Positions 8,157 to 16,219 of a DNA stretch of 64,000 nucleotides are shown here, piece after piece. Every line of letters starts with the position of its first letter. Position 1 is the stretch's first letter. The stretch is taken from the NCBI RefSeq assembly GCF_003008515.1, contig NZ_CP027668.1:124001-188000 (forward strand), read 5' to 3'. The position numbers and the translations under genes are program-made. The notes beneath the pieces are model-generated. The model worked only from the letters and a program-made list of their open reading frames with translations, searched no databases and was not told the origin of the DNA. Source of the stretch: Phreatobacter cathodiphilus. GTDB taxonomy: Bacteria; Pseudomonadota; Alphaproteobacteria; Rhizobiales; Phreatobacteraceae.

Positions 8157-9925
8157 TGTCCGAACCGAGAGAGGATGCCATTCACCCGGAGGACGACGAT
8201 CTCGTCGCGATCCTCGACGACGGCCCGGACGCACCCGCGGTCGAGGCGGGCCGCTGGAAGGTCGCCATCATCGACGACGACGCGGCGATCCATTCCGGCA
8301 CCAAATACGCCCTGTCGGACTACCAGCTCGCCGGCCACCGGCTGGACCTCTACTCCGCCTTCTCCGCCGCCGAGGGCCGCACCCTTCTCGCCCGTCATCC
8401 GGACATGGCGGTGGTGCTGCTCGACGTGGTGATGGAGAGCGACGGCGCCGGCCTCGACCTCGTCGACTACATCCGCAACGAGCTGAAGAACGACACGGTG
8501 CGCATCATCCTGCGCACCGGGCAGCCGGGCCAGGCGCCCGAGCGCAAGGTGATCGTCGACTACGACATCAACGACTACAAGGCGAAGACCGAGCTGACCG
8601 GCGACAAGCTCTTCACCTCGCTCACCGCCGCCATCCGCTCCTGGCAGCAGCTTATGCGGCTGGTGGAGACACGCCGCGGCCTCGAGCTGATCGTCGAGGC
8701 GGCCTCCGAGCTCTTCGACCTCAAGTCCATGAAGAAGCTCGCCGCCGGCGTGCTCACCCAGATCTCCGGGCTCGTCCAGGTCTCCTGCGAGGGCATCCTG
8801 GTGCTGCGCGAGGACAAGGAGCGCTTCGCCGTGCTGGCCGGATCCGGGGTCTATGCGCCCGTCGCCGCAGCGGCCGACGGCGTGCTTGACCCCGCCATGG
8901 CCCGGCTGGTCGACTCGGCCTTCGAACGCCGTCGCCACGCCTTCGACGCCGCCGAGACGGCGCTCTACATCAAGACCCCGACGGGCCGCGAGATCGTCGT
9001 GGCGCTGACCTCCGACCGGCCGCTCTCCGACACCGACCAGACCCTGGTCGCGGTCTTCTGCGGCCGGCTCTCCACCGCCTTCGACAACGTCATCCTCTAC
9101 GAGCAGCTGCAGGCGGCCAACGCCACCCTCGAGCGGCGCGTCGCCGAGCGCACCCGCCAGCTCACCCTCGCCAACGAGCGGCTCACCGCCCAGTGGCAGC
9201 GCCTGAAGCGCACCAACGACCACAAGGCCGAGGTGCTCGGCACCGTCGCCCACGACCTGAAGAATCCGCTCGGCGTCATCCTCGGGCGGTCCGAGATGAT
9301 GAACGAGCTCCTCTGCCTCGACCCGCCGAACATCGACCGCGCCCGCAGCCAGATCGAGCAGATCCGCTCCTCCGTCGCCCGCATGACCTCGATGGTGGAC
9401 GAACTCATCAACGACGCCATGCTGGACGCCGAGGACATCGTGCTGCGCCTCGCCGACATCGACGCCGTTGCCGTCGTCGGCGCGGTAATCGACGCCAACG
9501 CGCCGCTCGCCGACCGCAAGGGCCAGATGCTGATCTACCGCGGGCCCGACACGCTGCCCGGCCGCGCCGACCCGGACCGCCTGCGCGAGGCGATCGACAA
9601 CCTCGTCTCCAACGCGGTGAAATATTCGCCGCCGGGCGGCCGCATCACCGTCTCCCTCACGTCCAGCGAGGGCGGCCACCGCATCGCCGTCACCGACTCC
9701 GGGCCGGGCCTGACGCCGGAGGACGAGCAGCGCCTGTTCGGCCGCTTCCAGCGCCTCTCCGCCAAGCCCACCGCGGGGGAGAGCTCCACCGGCCTCGGCC
9801 TCTTCATCTGCCGGCGCATCGTCGAGCTGCACGGTGGCCGCATCACCGCCACCAGCAACGGCCCCGGCAAGGGCGCGACCTTCGCCTTCACCCTGCCGCC
9901 CCTCGTGCAGCGGGGGCCCTCGTGA
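8153..9925 (+). CDS. Cytoplasmic receiver-DUF3369-histidine kinase protein
   Basis: This 590-residue soluble signalling protein begins with a receiver domain (about 35-160) with an intact acidic cluster (DDD at 41-43), phospho-acceptor Asp91, Thr122 and a Lys near 143-145. A DUF3369 segment follows (about 165-310, GAF-like in prediction), then a coiled coil, HisKA with His367 (VAHDLKNPLG) and a HATPase domain (DSGPGLTPEDEQRLFGRF, GLGLFICRR). It has no membrane segment or signal peptide. Its start overlaps the upstream kinase stop (ATGA) and its stop overlaps the downstream regulator start (GTGA). Receiver and kinase in one protein suggest it relays phosphate from the membrane kinase onward. 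Confidence 0.9.
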   Translation: MMSEPREDAIHPEDDDLVAILDDGPDAPAVEAGRWKVAIIDDDAAIHSGTKYALSDYQLAGHRLDLYSAFSAAEGRTLLARHPDMAVVLLDVVMESDGAGLDLVDYIRNELKNDTVRIILRTGQPGQAPERKVIVDYDINDYKAKTELTGDKLFTSLTAAIRSWQQLMRLVETRRGLELIVEAASELFDLKSMKKLAAGVLTQISGLVQVSCEGILVLREDKERFAVLAGSGVYAPVAAAADGVLDPAMARLVDSAFERRRHAFDAAETALYIKTPTGREIVVALTSDRPLSDTDQTLVAVFCGRLSTAFDNVILYEQLQAANATLERRVAERTRQLTLANERLTAQWQRLKRTNDHKAEVLGTVAHDLKNPLGVILGRSEMMNELLCLDPPNIDRARSQIEQIRSSVARMTSMVDELINDAMLDAEDIVLRLADIDAVAVVGAVIDANAPLADRKGQMLIYRGPDTLPGRADPDRLREAIDNLVSNAVKYSPPGGRITVSLTSSEGGHRIAVTDSGPGLTPEDEQRLFGRFQRLSAKPTAGESSTGLGLFICRRIVELHGGRITATSNGPGKGATFAFTLPPLVQRGPS

Positions 9926-10644
9926 ATCCCGGCCAGCTCGTCTTCGTCGTCGACGACGAGGCCGCCGCCCGCGACATGGTCGGCGACTACCTGAAGATGC
10001 ATGGCTTCCGCGTGACGCTCTGCGACGGCGGCGCGGCGCTGCGCCGGGCGCTGGAGGAGGAGCGGCCCGCCCTCGTGGTGCTCGACCTCAACATGCCGGA
10101 GGAGGACGGCCTCTCCGTCGTCCGCGACCTGAAGCAGCGTCTGGCCGTGCCGGTGATCATGCTCACCGCCACCGCGAGCCCCGACGACCGGGTCACCGGC
10201 CTCGACCTCGGCGCCGACGACTATCTCGCCAAGCCATGCGAGCTGCGCGAGCTCCTCGCCCGCATCCGCGCCCTGCTGCGCCGGGCCGTGGCGCCGCCGC
10301 GTCCGGCCGGCACCGGCGACGCCCGCGACCTCGTCCGCTTCGGCACCAAGATGCTCGACCTCGGCGCCCATGTGCTGCGCGACGAGACCGGCGCCGAAAT
10401 GCCGCTGACGAGTTCGGAGTTCAACCTGCTCAAGGCCTTCGCCGACAATCCGCGCCGCGTCCTCTCCCGCGACCGGCTGCTCGACCTCGCCGGCGCCCGC
10501 GACCCCGAGGCCTATGACCGCGCCGTCGACGTGCGCATCACCCGCATCCGCCGCAAGATCGAGCCGGACGCCGAGGCCCCCGCCTATATCCGCACGGTGC
10601 GCGGTGCCGGCTACATGTTCATGCCCGAGGGCGAGAAGGGCTGA
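9922..10644 (+). CDS. OmpR/PhoB-family response regulator
   Basis: This 240-residue regulator has a receiver domain (residues 5-118) with acidic residues DDE at 11-13, phospho-acceptor Asp55 (LDLNMPEEDG) and ADDYLAKP around the conserved Lys. The winged-helix DNA-binding domain (about 135-235) shows LTSSEFNLLKAFADNP, RVLSRDRLLD and the recognition segment DRAVDVRITRIRRKIE, ending YIRTVRGAGYMF. The GTG start overlaps the TGA of the kinase gene. It is the output of the four-gene operon. The sequence after its stop contains three TGAAAC(A/G)CG repeats that could be its binding sites. The frame is open far upstream, but that part is a shadow of the kinase gene. Confidence 0.93.
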   Translation: MNPGQLVFVVDDEAAARDMVGDYLKMHGFRVTLCDGGAALRRALEEERPALVVLDLNMPEEDGLSVVRDLKQRLAVPVIMLTATASPDDRVTGLDLGADDYLAKPCELRELLARIRALLRRAVAPPRPAGTGDARDLVRFGTKMLDLGAHVLRDETGAEMPLTSSEFNLLKAFADNPRRVLSRDRLLDLAGARDPEAYDRAVDVRITRIRRKIEPDAEAPAYIRTVRGAGYMFMPEGEKG

Positions 10645-10667
10645 CCGGCGGGGCCCTTTCCCGCGTC

Positions 10668-10762
10668 CTGAAACACGCGAGGCCCGTCCTGCAACGTTCG
10701 CCCGCAGGGGCCGACACGCGCCGGCAAGGCTTGAAACACGGCCCCGTGCCATTGAAACGCGG
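10668..10762 (+). promoter_or_regulatory. Three TGAAAC(A/G)CG direct repeats after the response-regulator gene
   Basis: TGAAACACG occurs at 10669 and 10732, and TGAAACGCG at 10753. The last two are exactly 21 bases apart, two helical turns, as expected for a tandemly bound OmpR-type dimer. They precede the small secreted-protein gene at 10914. The assignment as operator is inference. Confidence 0.3.
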
Positions 10763-10913
10763 GCTTGCCGCGCGAGACACCACGACGAAAACGCTCCCCC
10801 TTACGTTCTCTTCAACCCGATGACGCCGGGCGCGCCGCTCCGATGAACCTTTTCGGCGGCCACGGCGACAGAGGGGAGACCGGCCCACGGAGGGCCGAGA
10901 TGGGGGATCGCAC

Positions 10914-11267
10914 ATGAACCGGATATCGAAGTTTCTGGCTCTCGGCGGTGTGGCGGGCTTCGGCCTCGTCCTGGCACTCGGCCTCTCGCACGACGGCCGC
11001 GCCGCCGGCACCGTGCCCTCCCTGGCCCTGACCTTCTCGGCCGCCGACGTCGACCATGCCCATTCCGCCTTCGACGGCTTCCGCAACCGCCTCGACGGTG
11101 CCCCGCGCGCCTCCGAGACGGCCGGCCGCACCGCCGCCATCACCGGCGACCGCACCGACTGCGCCCGCTTCGCCTGGCCGCACATTCCCGCCGCCTGCCA
11201 GACCTCGTCCAAGGGCGAGCATCTGCGCCCCGTCCGCATGGTCGCCCTCGACCAGACCTCCCGCTGA
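10914..11267 (+). CDS. Small secreted protein of unknown function
   Basis: This 117-residue protein has an N-terminal hydrophobic segment (LALGGVAGFGLVLALGLS, residues 8-25) that may be a signal peptide or single membrane anchor. The mature region is low in secondary-structure signals, with two cysteines in DCARFAWPHIPAACQTSS. I do not recognise a family. It is followed 26 bases later by the L,D-transpeptidase gene in the same direction, so the two are probably co-transcribed and this protein may act in the envelope. The ATG at 10914 has the purine-rich GATGGGGGAT upstream. The protein is probably real, with moderate confidence, because composition and signal fit an exported protein. Confidence 0.6.
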   Translation: MNRISKFLALGGVAGFGLVLALGLSHDGRAAGTVPSLALTFSAADVDHAHSAFDGFRNRLDGAPRASETAGRTAAITGDRTDCARFAWPHIPAACQTSSKGEHLRPVRMVALDQTSR

Positions 11268-11293
11268 TCCACCGAACCCGCCCGGAGCCCGCC

Positions 11294-11884
11294 ATGAACC
11301 GCCGCCTCGTCCTCGCCGCCGCCCTGTCGCTCGCCGCCTCGGCCGCCTCCGCCAATCCCTTCGTCCAGACGATCATGTTCGACCCGGACACCCGCGAGCC
11401 CCTGGTCGCCCGGCCGCACGCCTCGGCCGCCGCCCGCGCCCCCGCCATCCCGCGCGAGATCGTCGCCTACACCGGCGGCCATGCCCCCGGCACGGTCGTG
11501 GTCAACACCACCGAGCGCCGCCTCTACCTCGTCCTCGCCGACGGCCGCGCCATCCGCTACGGCATCGGCGTCGGTCGCCCCGGCTTCGAATGGGCCGGCA
11601 GCCCCACCATCACCCGCAAGCAGGAATGGCCGGACTGGCGCCCGCCGGTGCAGATGCTGCAGCGCCGCCCCGACCTGCCGCGCTTCATGGCCGGCGGCCC
11701 CGACAACCCGCTCGGCGCCCGTGCCCTCTATCTCGGCTCCTCGCTCTACCGCATCCACGGCTCCAACGAGCCGCACACCATCGGCCAGGCCGTCTCCTCC
11801 GGCTGCATCCGCATGCTCAACGAGGACGTCGTCGACCTCTACGACCGCGTCCGCGTCGGCACCCGGGTCGTCGTCCTGCGCTGA
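11294..11884 (+). CDS. L,D-transpeptidase (YkuD / ErfK-YbiS family)
   Basis: This 196-residue periplasmic L,D-transpeptidase cross-links peptidoglycan stems (3-3 links) or attaches proteins to them. The signal peptide covers about residues 1-20 (LVLAAALSLAASAASA). The YkuD domain spans about 65-195: GTVVVNTTERRLYLVL at its start, RYGIGVGRPGFEWAG in the middle, and the catalytic motif with His155 (RIHGSNEP) and nucleophile Cys171 (SSGCIRML). It is a single-domain enzyme without LysM, the common compact form in Hyphomicrobiales. A strong terminator follows about 40 bases after the stop. It is preceded by a small exported protein in the same likely operon. Confidence 0.95.
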   Translation: MNRRLVLAAALSLAASAASANPFVQTIMFDPDTREPLVARPHASAAARAPAIPREIVAYTGGHAPGTVVVNTTERRLYLVLADGRAIRYGIGVGRPGFEWAGSPTITRKQEWPDWRPPVQMLQRRPDLPRFMAGGPDNPLGARALYLGSSLYRIHGSNEPHTIGQAVSSGCIRMLNEDVVDLYDRVRVGTRVVVLR

Positions 11885-11922
11885 ACGCCTCTCCTGCCGT
11901 GCATCCCGCATGACCTCCAACT

Positions 11923-11952
11923 GCCCCGACGGCCCCGCCGTCGGGGCTTTTT
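11923..11952 (+). terminator. Rho-independent terminator after the L,D-transpeptidase gene
   Basis: GCCCCGACGGC (11923-11933) pairs perfectly with GCCGTCGGGGC (11937-11947) around a three-base loop. Five T residues and a C follow. It lies 39 bases after the transpeptidase stop. Confidence 0.9.
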
Positions 11953-12040
11953 CATGACGGGGCCGGCGGCAGGCGCGCGCGACCGGATCGGCCCGCCGCG
12001 GACACGGCGACGGCCTGTGGATCATTCTCCCCGATGAGGG

Positions 12041-12069
12041 TGGACAGCCCCGGCGGGAGCCTCTATAAG
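12041..12069 (+). promoter_or_regulatory. Sigma-70-type promoter of tRNA-Phe
   Basis: TGGACA at 12041-12046 and TATAAG at 12064-12069 are separated by 17 bases. Each matches the vegetative consensus at five of six and four or more positions respectively. They lie about 50 bases upstream of the mature tRNA 5' end. Confidence 0.6.
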
Positions 12070-12118
12070 CCGGCCCGCACTGCCGCTGATCGTCATCTGA
12101 CGGTCATGCGCCGCGGTC

Positions 12119-12194
12119 GCCCGGGTAGCTCAGTTGGTAGAGCATGCGACTGAAAATCGCAGTGTCGGTGGTTCGATTCCGCCCCCGGGCACCA
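12119..12194 (+). tRNA. tRNA-Phe (anticodon GAA)
   Basis: This is a 76-base tRNA with a perfect seven-pair acceptor stem (GCCCGGG with CCCGGGC), a D arm (GCTCAGTTGGTAGAGC), an anticodon arm TGCGA-CTGAAAA-TCGCA with anticodon GAA at 12152-12154, and a T arm containing TTCGATT. The CCA end is encoded. No integrase or duplicated 3' tRNA end is seen downstream, so there is no sign that it serves as an attachment site. Confidence 0.98.
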
Positions 12195-12250
12195 TTTCCT
12201 CAACATCGCTGACGTCTGACGCGCTTTCCGTCGCGCCGCCTCGCGGACGG

Positions 12251-12284
12251 CGAAAAACCCCGCGGGCCTTGCGGCGCGCGGGGT
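12251..12284 (-). terminator. Rho-independent terminator for the minus-strand secreted-protein gene
   Basis: On the minus strand ACCCCGCG (12284-12277) pairs with CGCGGGGT (12264-12257), and T residues follow the stem directly. It lies about 25 bases after the stop of the gene at 12310-12840. The loop is GC-rich and can extend the stem. Confidence 0.7.
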
Positions 12285-12309
12285 CCGATCGTCATGCCGC
12301 CGCTGGCGC

Positions 12310-12840
12310 TCAGCGCCCCCGTGTTTCCAAGATGCGGCACGGTCCGCGGGCGATCCGGCCGCAGGCCATGAGCGCCATCGACACCGCCTGATCGACGCTC
12401 CCCCGGCCATATTGCGAGCTGCAGCCGCCAGGCCCGAGGGCGAGGGCCCGCGGACCCGGCCGGGTGAAGTGGCGGATATAGACGCCCCGGCAACTGCCCG
12501 TCACCTCCGGCGGCGGCGTGACGGCGCTGACCGGGCCGCCCGGGCGGCCCGGACCCGAGGCAACGCTGCACCGCCGCAGATGCCCTTCGCGCTGGTCGGT
12601 TCCGGCATAGGCCCGGTTGCGATCGACGCGCAGGCACCAATTGTAGTGCACGTTGAAATCCGTCGAGAACACGCCAGCATGGAGGTTGGTGTTGCAGCGC
12701 GGGTTCGACCGCGCCTGCCGGGCGTCGTGCACGGCCTTTGACGCATATTGATTGCAGAAGCTCGGGCTCTCCGCCAAAGCCGCGGTCGTGCCCATCGCCA
12801 TCAGCGCGGCGGCGATCAAAACAACCCGTCTCAACATCAT
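12310..12840 (-). CDS. Secreted cysteine-containing protein of unknown function
   Basis: This is a 176-residue exported protein. From the ATG at 12840 it starts MMLRRVVLIAAALMAMG, a good Sec signal peptide cleaved near LAES. The mature part has about eight cysteines in two halves. The first includes SFCNQYASKAVHDARQA and NVHYNWCLRVDR, a pattern seen in uncharacterised periplasmic proteins of Hyphomicrobiales. The second includes GSCRGVYIRHF and GRIARGPCRILETR. A longer frame to 12894 exists, but its first 18 residues disrupt the signal peptide. A terminator follows the gene. No function can be given. Confidence 0.65.
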   Translation of the reverse strand: MMLRRVVLIAAALMAMGTTAALAESPSFCNQYASKAVHDARQARSNPRCNTNLHAGVFSTDFNVHYNWCLRVDRNRAYAGTDQREGHLRRCSVASGPGRPGGPVSAVTPPPEVTGSCRGVYIRHFTRPGPRALALGPGGCSSQYGRGSVDQAVSMALMACGRIARGPCRILETRGR

Positions 12841-13023
12841 GAAAATTACCCCCAAAGACAAAACGCCGGCCGACGCCGGACGCTGACAGCCCACCCGGAG
12901 GTACCGTAGTCCGGGGGCGTCTCAGCGGCAAGACGGTGACCTGGGCGCGAGGGAGGCCGCGGCGCGCGGAACAGGCGCGCCCTGTCCCTCGTTCTCCACC
13001 CGAAGCGATGGAGATCGACGACG

Positions 13024-13281
13024 ATGGGACACCCCGAAAAAGACGGCCCTGGCGACGTGCCCTCCGATCCTGCCCGTCGCCCCGGGCAGCCGGGCGCCGA
13101 GCGCGAACAGGTGGACGACACGACGGAATCCGCGGCGCCGGTGCCGCCTGGCACCTTCGACGAGCGCCAGATCCCGCTCGACCGGGTCAGGCGCGACGCG
13201 GCGCCGTCCGGCGACCCGGACGAACCGGCGCCGGACCCTGCCCCTCTTTCGGACGGGTCGATGAAGGCGGGGCCGGTCTGA
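13024..13281 (+). CDS. Short proline- and acid-rich protein, function unknown
   Basis: This 85-residue, disordered-looking protein is rich in Pro, Asp and Ala (DPARRPGQPGAEREQVDD, DEPAPDPAPLSDGSMKAG). It has no signal peptide, membrane segment or cysteine. A GGAG lies about ten bases upstream of the ATG. No other reading of this interval gives a recognisable product. Such composition can arise by chance in high-GC DNA, so it is only a plausible gene. It stands alone between two unrelated genes, about 180 bases before the glycosyltransferase. Confidence 0.4.
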   Translation: MGHPEKDGPGDVPSDPARRPGQPGAEREQVDDTTESAAPVPPGTFDERQIPLDRVRRDAAPSGDPDEPAPDPAPLSDGSMKAGPV

Positions 13282-13375
13282 CGGGCGGAAAACCTCGCGC
13301 GCGGAGGCGATCGATCAGATGCTCGGCAGCGGGGAGTGAACGGGGGCGGGTGGTCGCATCACCGGCAAACTATGG

Positions 13376-13400
13376 CAACATTGTGTTGCGTAATGTTACC
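13376..13400 (+). promoter_or_regulatory. AT-richer block with palindrome before the GT39 gene
   Basis: GCAACA-TTG-TGTTGC (13376-13390) is a perfect six-base inverted repeat, followed by TAATGTTAC. This is the AT-richest part of the 178-base gap before the glycosyltransferase gene, so it is a likely promoter or operator region. No clear -35/-10 pair can be fixed. Confidence 0.3.
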
Positions 13401-13459
13401 TGGTGCGTTAGGCGGTAGCGCCGTTCCCCGTTACCGCCCGCCCCCGAATCTCCCGCCGC

Positions 13460-15058
13460 ATGCACAGCCCTGTTCTCTGGCGCGCCGATCTGGTCGGCCC
13501 CGCGCCGATCTCCGGCGAGACCATCGGAGCGCTGCTGGTGCGCCGGGGTGTCGCCCTGTTCTGGGGGCTCGCCGGGCTCGGCGCCCTCGTCGCCGTGCTG
13601 GCCTCCGCCATCGGCTTCCTCACCCTGCCGCGCGACACGGTGGAAGGCTTTCTCTGGGGCCGCAGCATCGCCTGGGGCTATTTCAAACATCCGCCGCTGC
13701 AGGCCTGGGTGCTGGGCTTGAGCGAGCATGTCGCCCCCGGCGCGCCCTGGCTCGCCTATGTCCATGCGCAGATCTGCGTGCTGGTGACGCTCTGGGCGGT
13801 GTGGGCGCTCGCCGTCGCCGTGCTCGGCCCGGCCCAAGGCGTCGTCGCCGCCTTCCTGACGCTCGCCGGCATCCACTATTACGGGCCGCCGATGGCGACC
13901 TTCACCCCGGACACCCTGTCGGCGCCGCTCTGGGCCCTCACCGGCCTGTTCTGGTGGCGCGCCGTGGTCCAGGGCCGGTCGGCGGCCTGGTTCGCCCTCG
14001 CCGTCGTGGTCGCCCTTTCCGTCTACGCCAAATATGTCGGCCTGCTCCTCGTGGCGGTGCTGGCCGTTCTGACGCTGACCCTGCCCGCCGGCCGGGCCCA
14101 GATGCGCCGCCCGGTCTTCTGGCTCGCTCTGGCGCTCGGCCTCGCCCTGGTTGCGCCCCATGTCGCATGGGTCGTCGAGACCGGCGGCTCCTCGCTCGCC
14201 CATATCCTGTCGACCGACGCCACCGCCGACACGGTGCTGATGCGCCTGTGGTACTGCCTGTGCTTCTTCGGCGCCCAGGTCCTCGCCCATGCCGGGCTCG
14301 TCGCCCTCCTCGCGATCTGCGTGGGCGCCGGCGCGTTCAGGCCCGCGCCCGAACTGGTCATCGAGGGCAGGGACCCCGGCGAGACGGAAAAGACCCTGCT
14401 GCTGGTCATGGCCTTCGCGCCCATCCTCATCGCCGTGGTCACCAATTTCGCCGTCGGCGGCGAGTTCCGTCAGGGCCGCGGCACCGCGCTCTTCGCCTTT
14501 TCCGGCATCGCCGCGCTCGTGCTGATCGGGCCGCGCCTGGTCGTCGGGCGCCTGCGCTTGGCGACCATCGTCGTCGTCGCCGTGGTGCTCGTCCTGCCGG
14601 TGGTGAATGCCGGCCATCACGTGCTGCGGCTGGCCGCCGGTGCGGCCCATGTACCGACGCTCTATCCGGCGCGCACCCTCGCCTCGGAGCTCGAGAGCCG
14701 GTGGCGGCAGCGCACCGGACGGCCGCTGCGGATCGTCGCCGGCGACCGCTGGCATGCCGGCAACGTCGCCTTCTACGCCGCGGCGCGGCCGCAGATCCTC
14801 TTCGACGGCGACACGCGCCTCTCGCCCTGGATCACCGCGGAGCGGGTGGCCCGCGAGGGCGCCCTCCTCGTCTGGCATCCGGACGACGACGCCGCGCGGG
14901 TGCGGCTCGAACGTCTCGTTCCCAGCCTGACGGCGGAAGGCTCCGTCCATGCCGATGCCGTCCTGCGCCACGGTGCGCCCACGGTCCTCGCCTTCCGCAT
15001 CGTGCCGCCGCTGAAGCCCGCGGACCGGGGCGGCCAGCCGGGCGCGGCGGCGCCGTGA
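13460..15058 (+). CDS. Membrane glycosyltransferase, GT39/ArnT-like (GT-C fold)
   Basis: This 532-residue integral membrane protein has about ten hydrophobic helices and belongs to the GT39/ArnT-like GT-C superfamily. These proteins transfer sugars from polyprenyl phosphate donors onto lipids or proteins at the periplasmic face. After the first helix the family motif region reads LPRDTVEGFLWGRS with the catalytic acidic residue, then WGYFKHPPLQAWVL, matching the WGY-x-HPP signature of ArnT-like proteins. FTPDTLSAPLWAL is the loop before a later helix. A soluble C-terminal domain of about 150 residues contains DRWHAGNVAFYAA and WHPDDDAARV. No donor or acceptor genes are near, so the sugar is unknown. 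Confidence 0.85.
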   Translation: MHSPVLWRADLVGPAPISGETIGALLVRRGVALFWGLAGLGALVAVLASAIGFLTLPRDTVEGFLWGRSIAWGYFKHPPLQAWVLGLSEHVAPGAPWLAYVHAQICVLVTLWAVWALAVAVLGPAQGVVAAFLTLAGIHYYGPPMATFTPDTLSAPLWALTGLFWWRAVVQGRSAAWFALAVVVALSVYAKYVGLLLVAVLAVLTLTLPAGRAQMRRPVFWLALALGLALVAPHVAWVVETGGSSLAHILSTDATADTVLMRLWYCLCFFGAQVLAHAGLVALLAICVGAGAFRPAPELVIEGRDPGETEKTLLLVMAFAPILIAVVTNFAVGGEFRQGRGTALFAFSGIAALVLIGPRLVVGRLRLATIVVVAVVLVLPVVNAGHHVLRLAAGAAHVPTLYPARTLASELESRWRQRTGRPLRIVAGDRWHAGNVAFYAAARPQILFDGDTRLSPWITAERVAREGALLVWHPDDDAARVRLERLVPSLTAEGSVHADAVLRHGAPTVLAFRIVPPLKPADRGGQPGAAAP

Positions 15059-15067
15059 CCCCGGCCG

Positions 15068-16135
15068 TCAGGCCGGGTCCACCTCGGGCCTGAACAGCCG
15101 CCCCTCCAGTTCGTAGCGCAATCCCTCGGGCGCGAAGCTCAGCTCGGCCCGGCCGGCGAAATCCGCCGGCAGGATGCGCTCGACGAGCTGCGAGCCGAAC
15201 CCCTTGTGCTCCGGCCGCGGGCAGGAGATGGCGCCGTTCTCGCTCCACCGCAGCCGGAAGTCCTCGCCCTCCACCGACCAGGAGAGGGCGACGGTGCCCT
15301 GGTCGCTGCGCAGCGCACCGTGCTTCACCGCGTTGGTGGCGAGTTCGTTGACCGCGAGGGCGAGCGACAGCGCCTGACGCGACGACAGCATCACCGGCGG
15401 GCCGGAAATGGTGAAGCGCCCGGTTCCCTGCCGATGTGGCGCCAGCGCGCCCTCCACCACCGCGCGGATGGGCGCCGTCGTCCATTCCTGCTGGATCAGG
15501 ATCGCATGCGCCTCGCCGAGCGCCGCGATGCGGTCGTTGAACCGCTCGCGGGCGGACTCCAGCGTGTCGGCGTGGCGGAAGGTCTGGTTGGCCACGGCCG
15601 AGATCATCGCCAGCGTGTTCTTCATCCGGTGCGACAGCTCGGCGTTGATGAGCTGCGCATTGCGCACCGCCAGCACCTTCTCGGTCGTCTCGATGACCGT
15701 GTCCATGATGCCGCAGACCCGGCCTTCCTCGTCGCGGATGGGGCTGTAGCAGAAGGTGAACCAGGCATCCTCGCGGCTGCCCCTGCGGTCGATGGAAAGG
15801 CCCAGGTCCTCAATGAAGACGGGCTCGCCGCCATAGGCGAGGTCGACCAGGGGTCCGATCTCGTGCCACACCTCGTGCCAGACCTCCTTCAGCGGCCGGC
15901 CGAGCGGGGCGGGCTTGTCGCCGAGGATCACCCCGAAGGCGTCGTTGTGCAGCGTGATCTGGTACGGACCCCAGACGATGCATTTGGGGAAGCGGGAGCT
16001 CACCATCATGCCCACCGCGATGCGCAGCGCCGCCGGCCAGTCCCCGATCGGACCGAGCGGCGTTCTGGACCAGTCGAAGTCCCGGATCGCGGCACCCATG
16101 GCGCCGCCGCCGTCGAGAAATTGCACGCGGTTCAC
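15068..16135 (-). CDS. PAS-HWE family sensor histidine kinase
   Basis: This 355-residue soluble kinase has a PAS domain at about 15-155 (FDWSRTPLGPIGDWPAAL is the typical start of such PAS-HWE proteins, and CYSPIRDEEGRVCG follows). The HWE kinase domain contains the phospho-acceptor His169 in AELSHRMKNTLAM, and the N box is seen as NELATNAVKHGAL. HWE kinases are typical of Alphaproteobacteria and include bacteriophytochromes and general stress kinases. No response regulator lies alongside, so this is an orphan kinase. It converges on the glycosyltransferase gene. The ligand or cofactor of the PAS domain is not evident; the LOV cysteine motif is absent. Confidence 0.92.
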   Translation of the reverse strand: MNRVQFLDGGGAMGAAIRDFDWSRTPLGPIGDWPAALRIAVGMMVSSRFPKCIVWGPYQITLHNDAFGVILGDKPAPLGRPLKEVWHEVWHEIGPLVDLAYGGEPVFIEDLGLSIDRRGSREDAWFTFCYSPIRDEEGRVCGIMDTVIETTEKVLAVRNAQLINAELSHRMKNTLAMISAVANQTFRHADTLESARERFNDRIAALGEAHAILIQQEWTTAPIRAVVEGALAPHRQGTGRFTISGPPVMLSSRQALSLALAVNELATNAVKHGALRSDQGTVALSWSVEGEDFRLRWSENGAISCPRPEHKGFGSQLVERILPADFAGRAELSFAPEGLRYELEGRLFRPEVDPA

Positions 16136-16219
16136 CAGGTATTCCGCCCTATCGCGCGATCATAACGCGCAACGCCGCCGTCGGTTCCCGGCCCTTCGAT
16201 AAAAAAGTGCACCGACCCG

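Noticed and set aside
5793..8234. An 813-codon open frame antisense to the sensor kinase
   Set aside because: The plus strand here encodes a kinase with all motifs. The antisense product is repetitive Gly/Ala/Arg/Asp.
12119..12194. tRNA-Phe as an integration site for a mobile element
   Set aside because: No integrase, no copy of the tRNA 3' end nearby and no change of gene content downstream.
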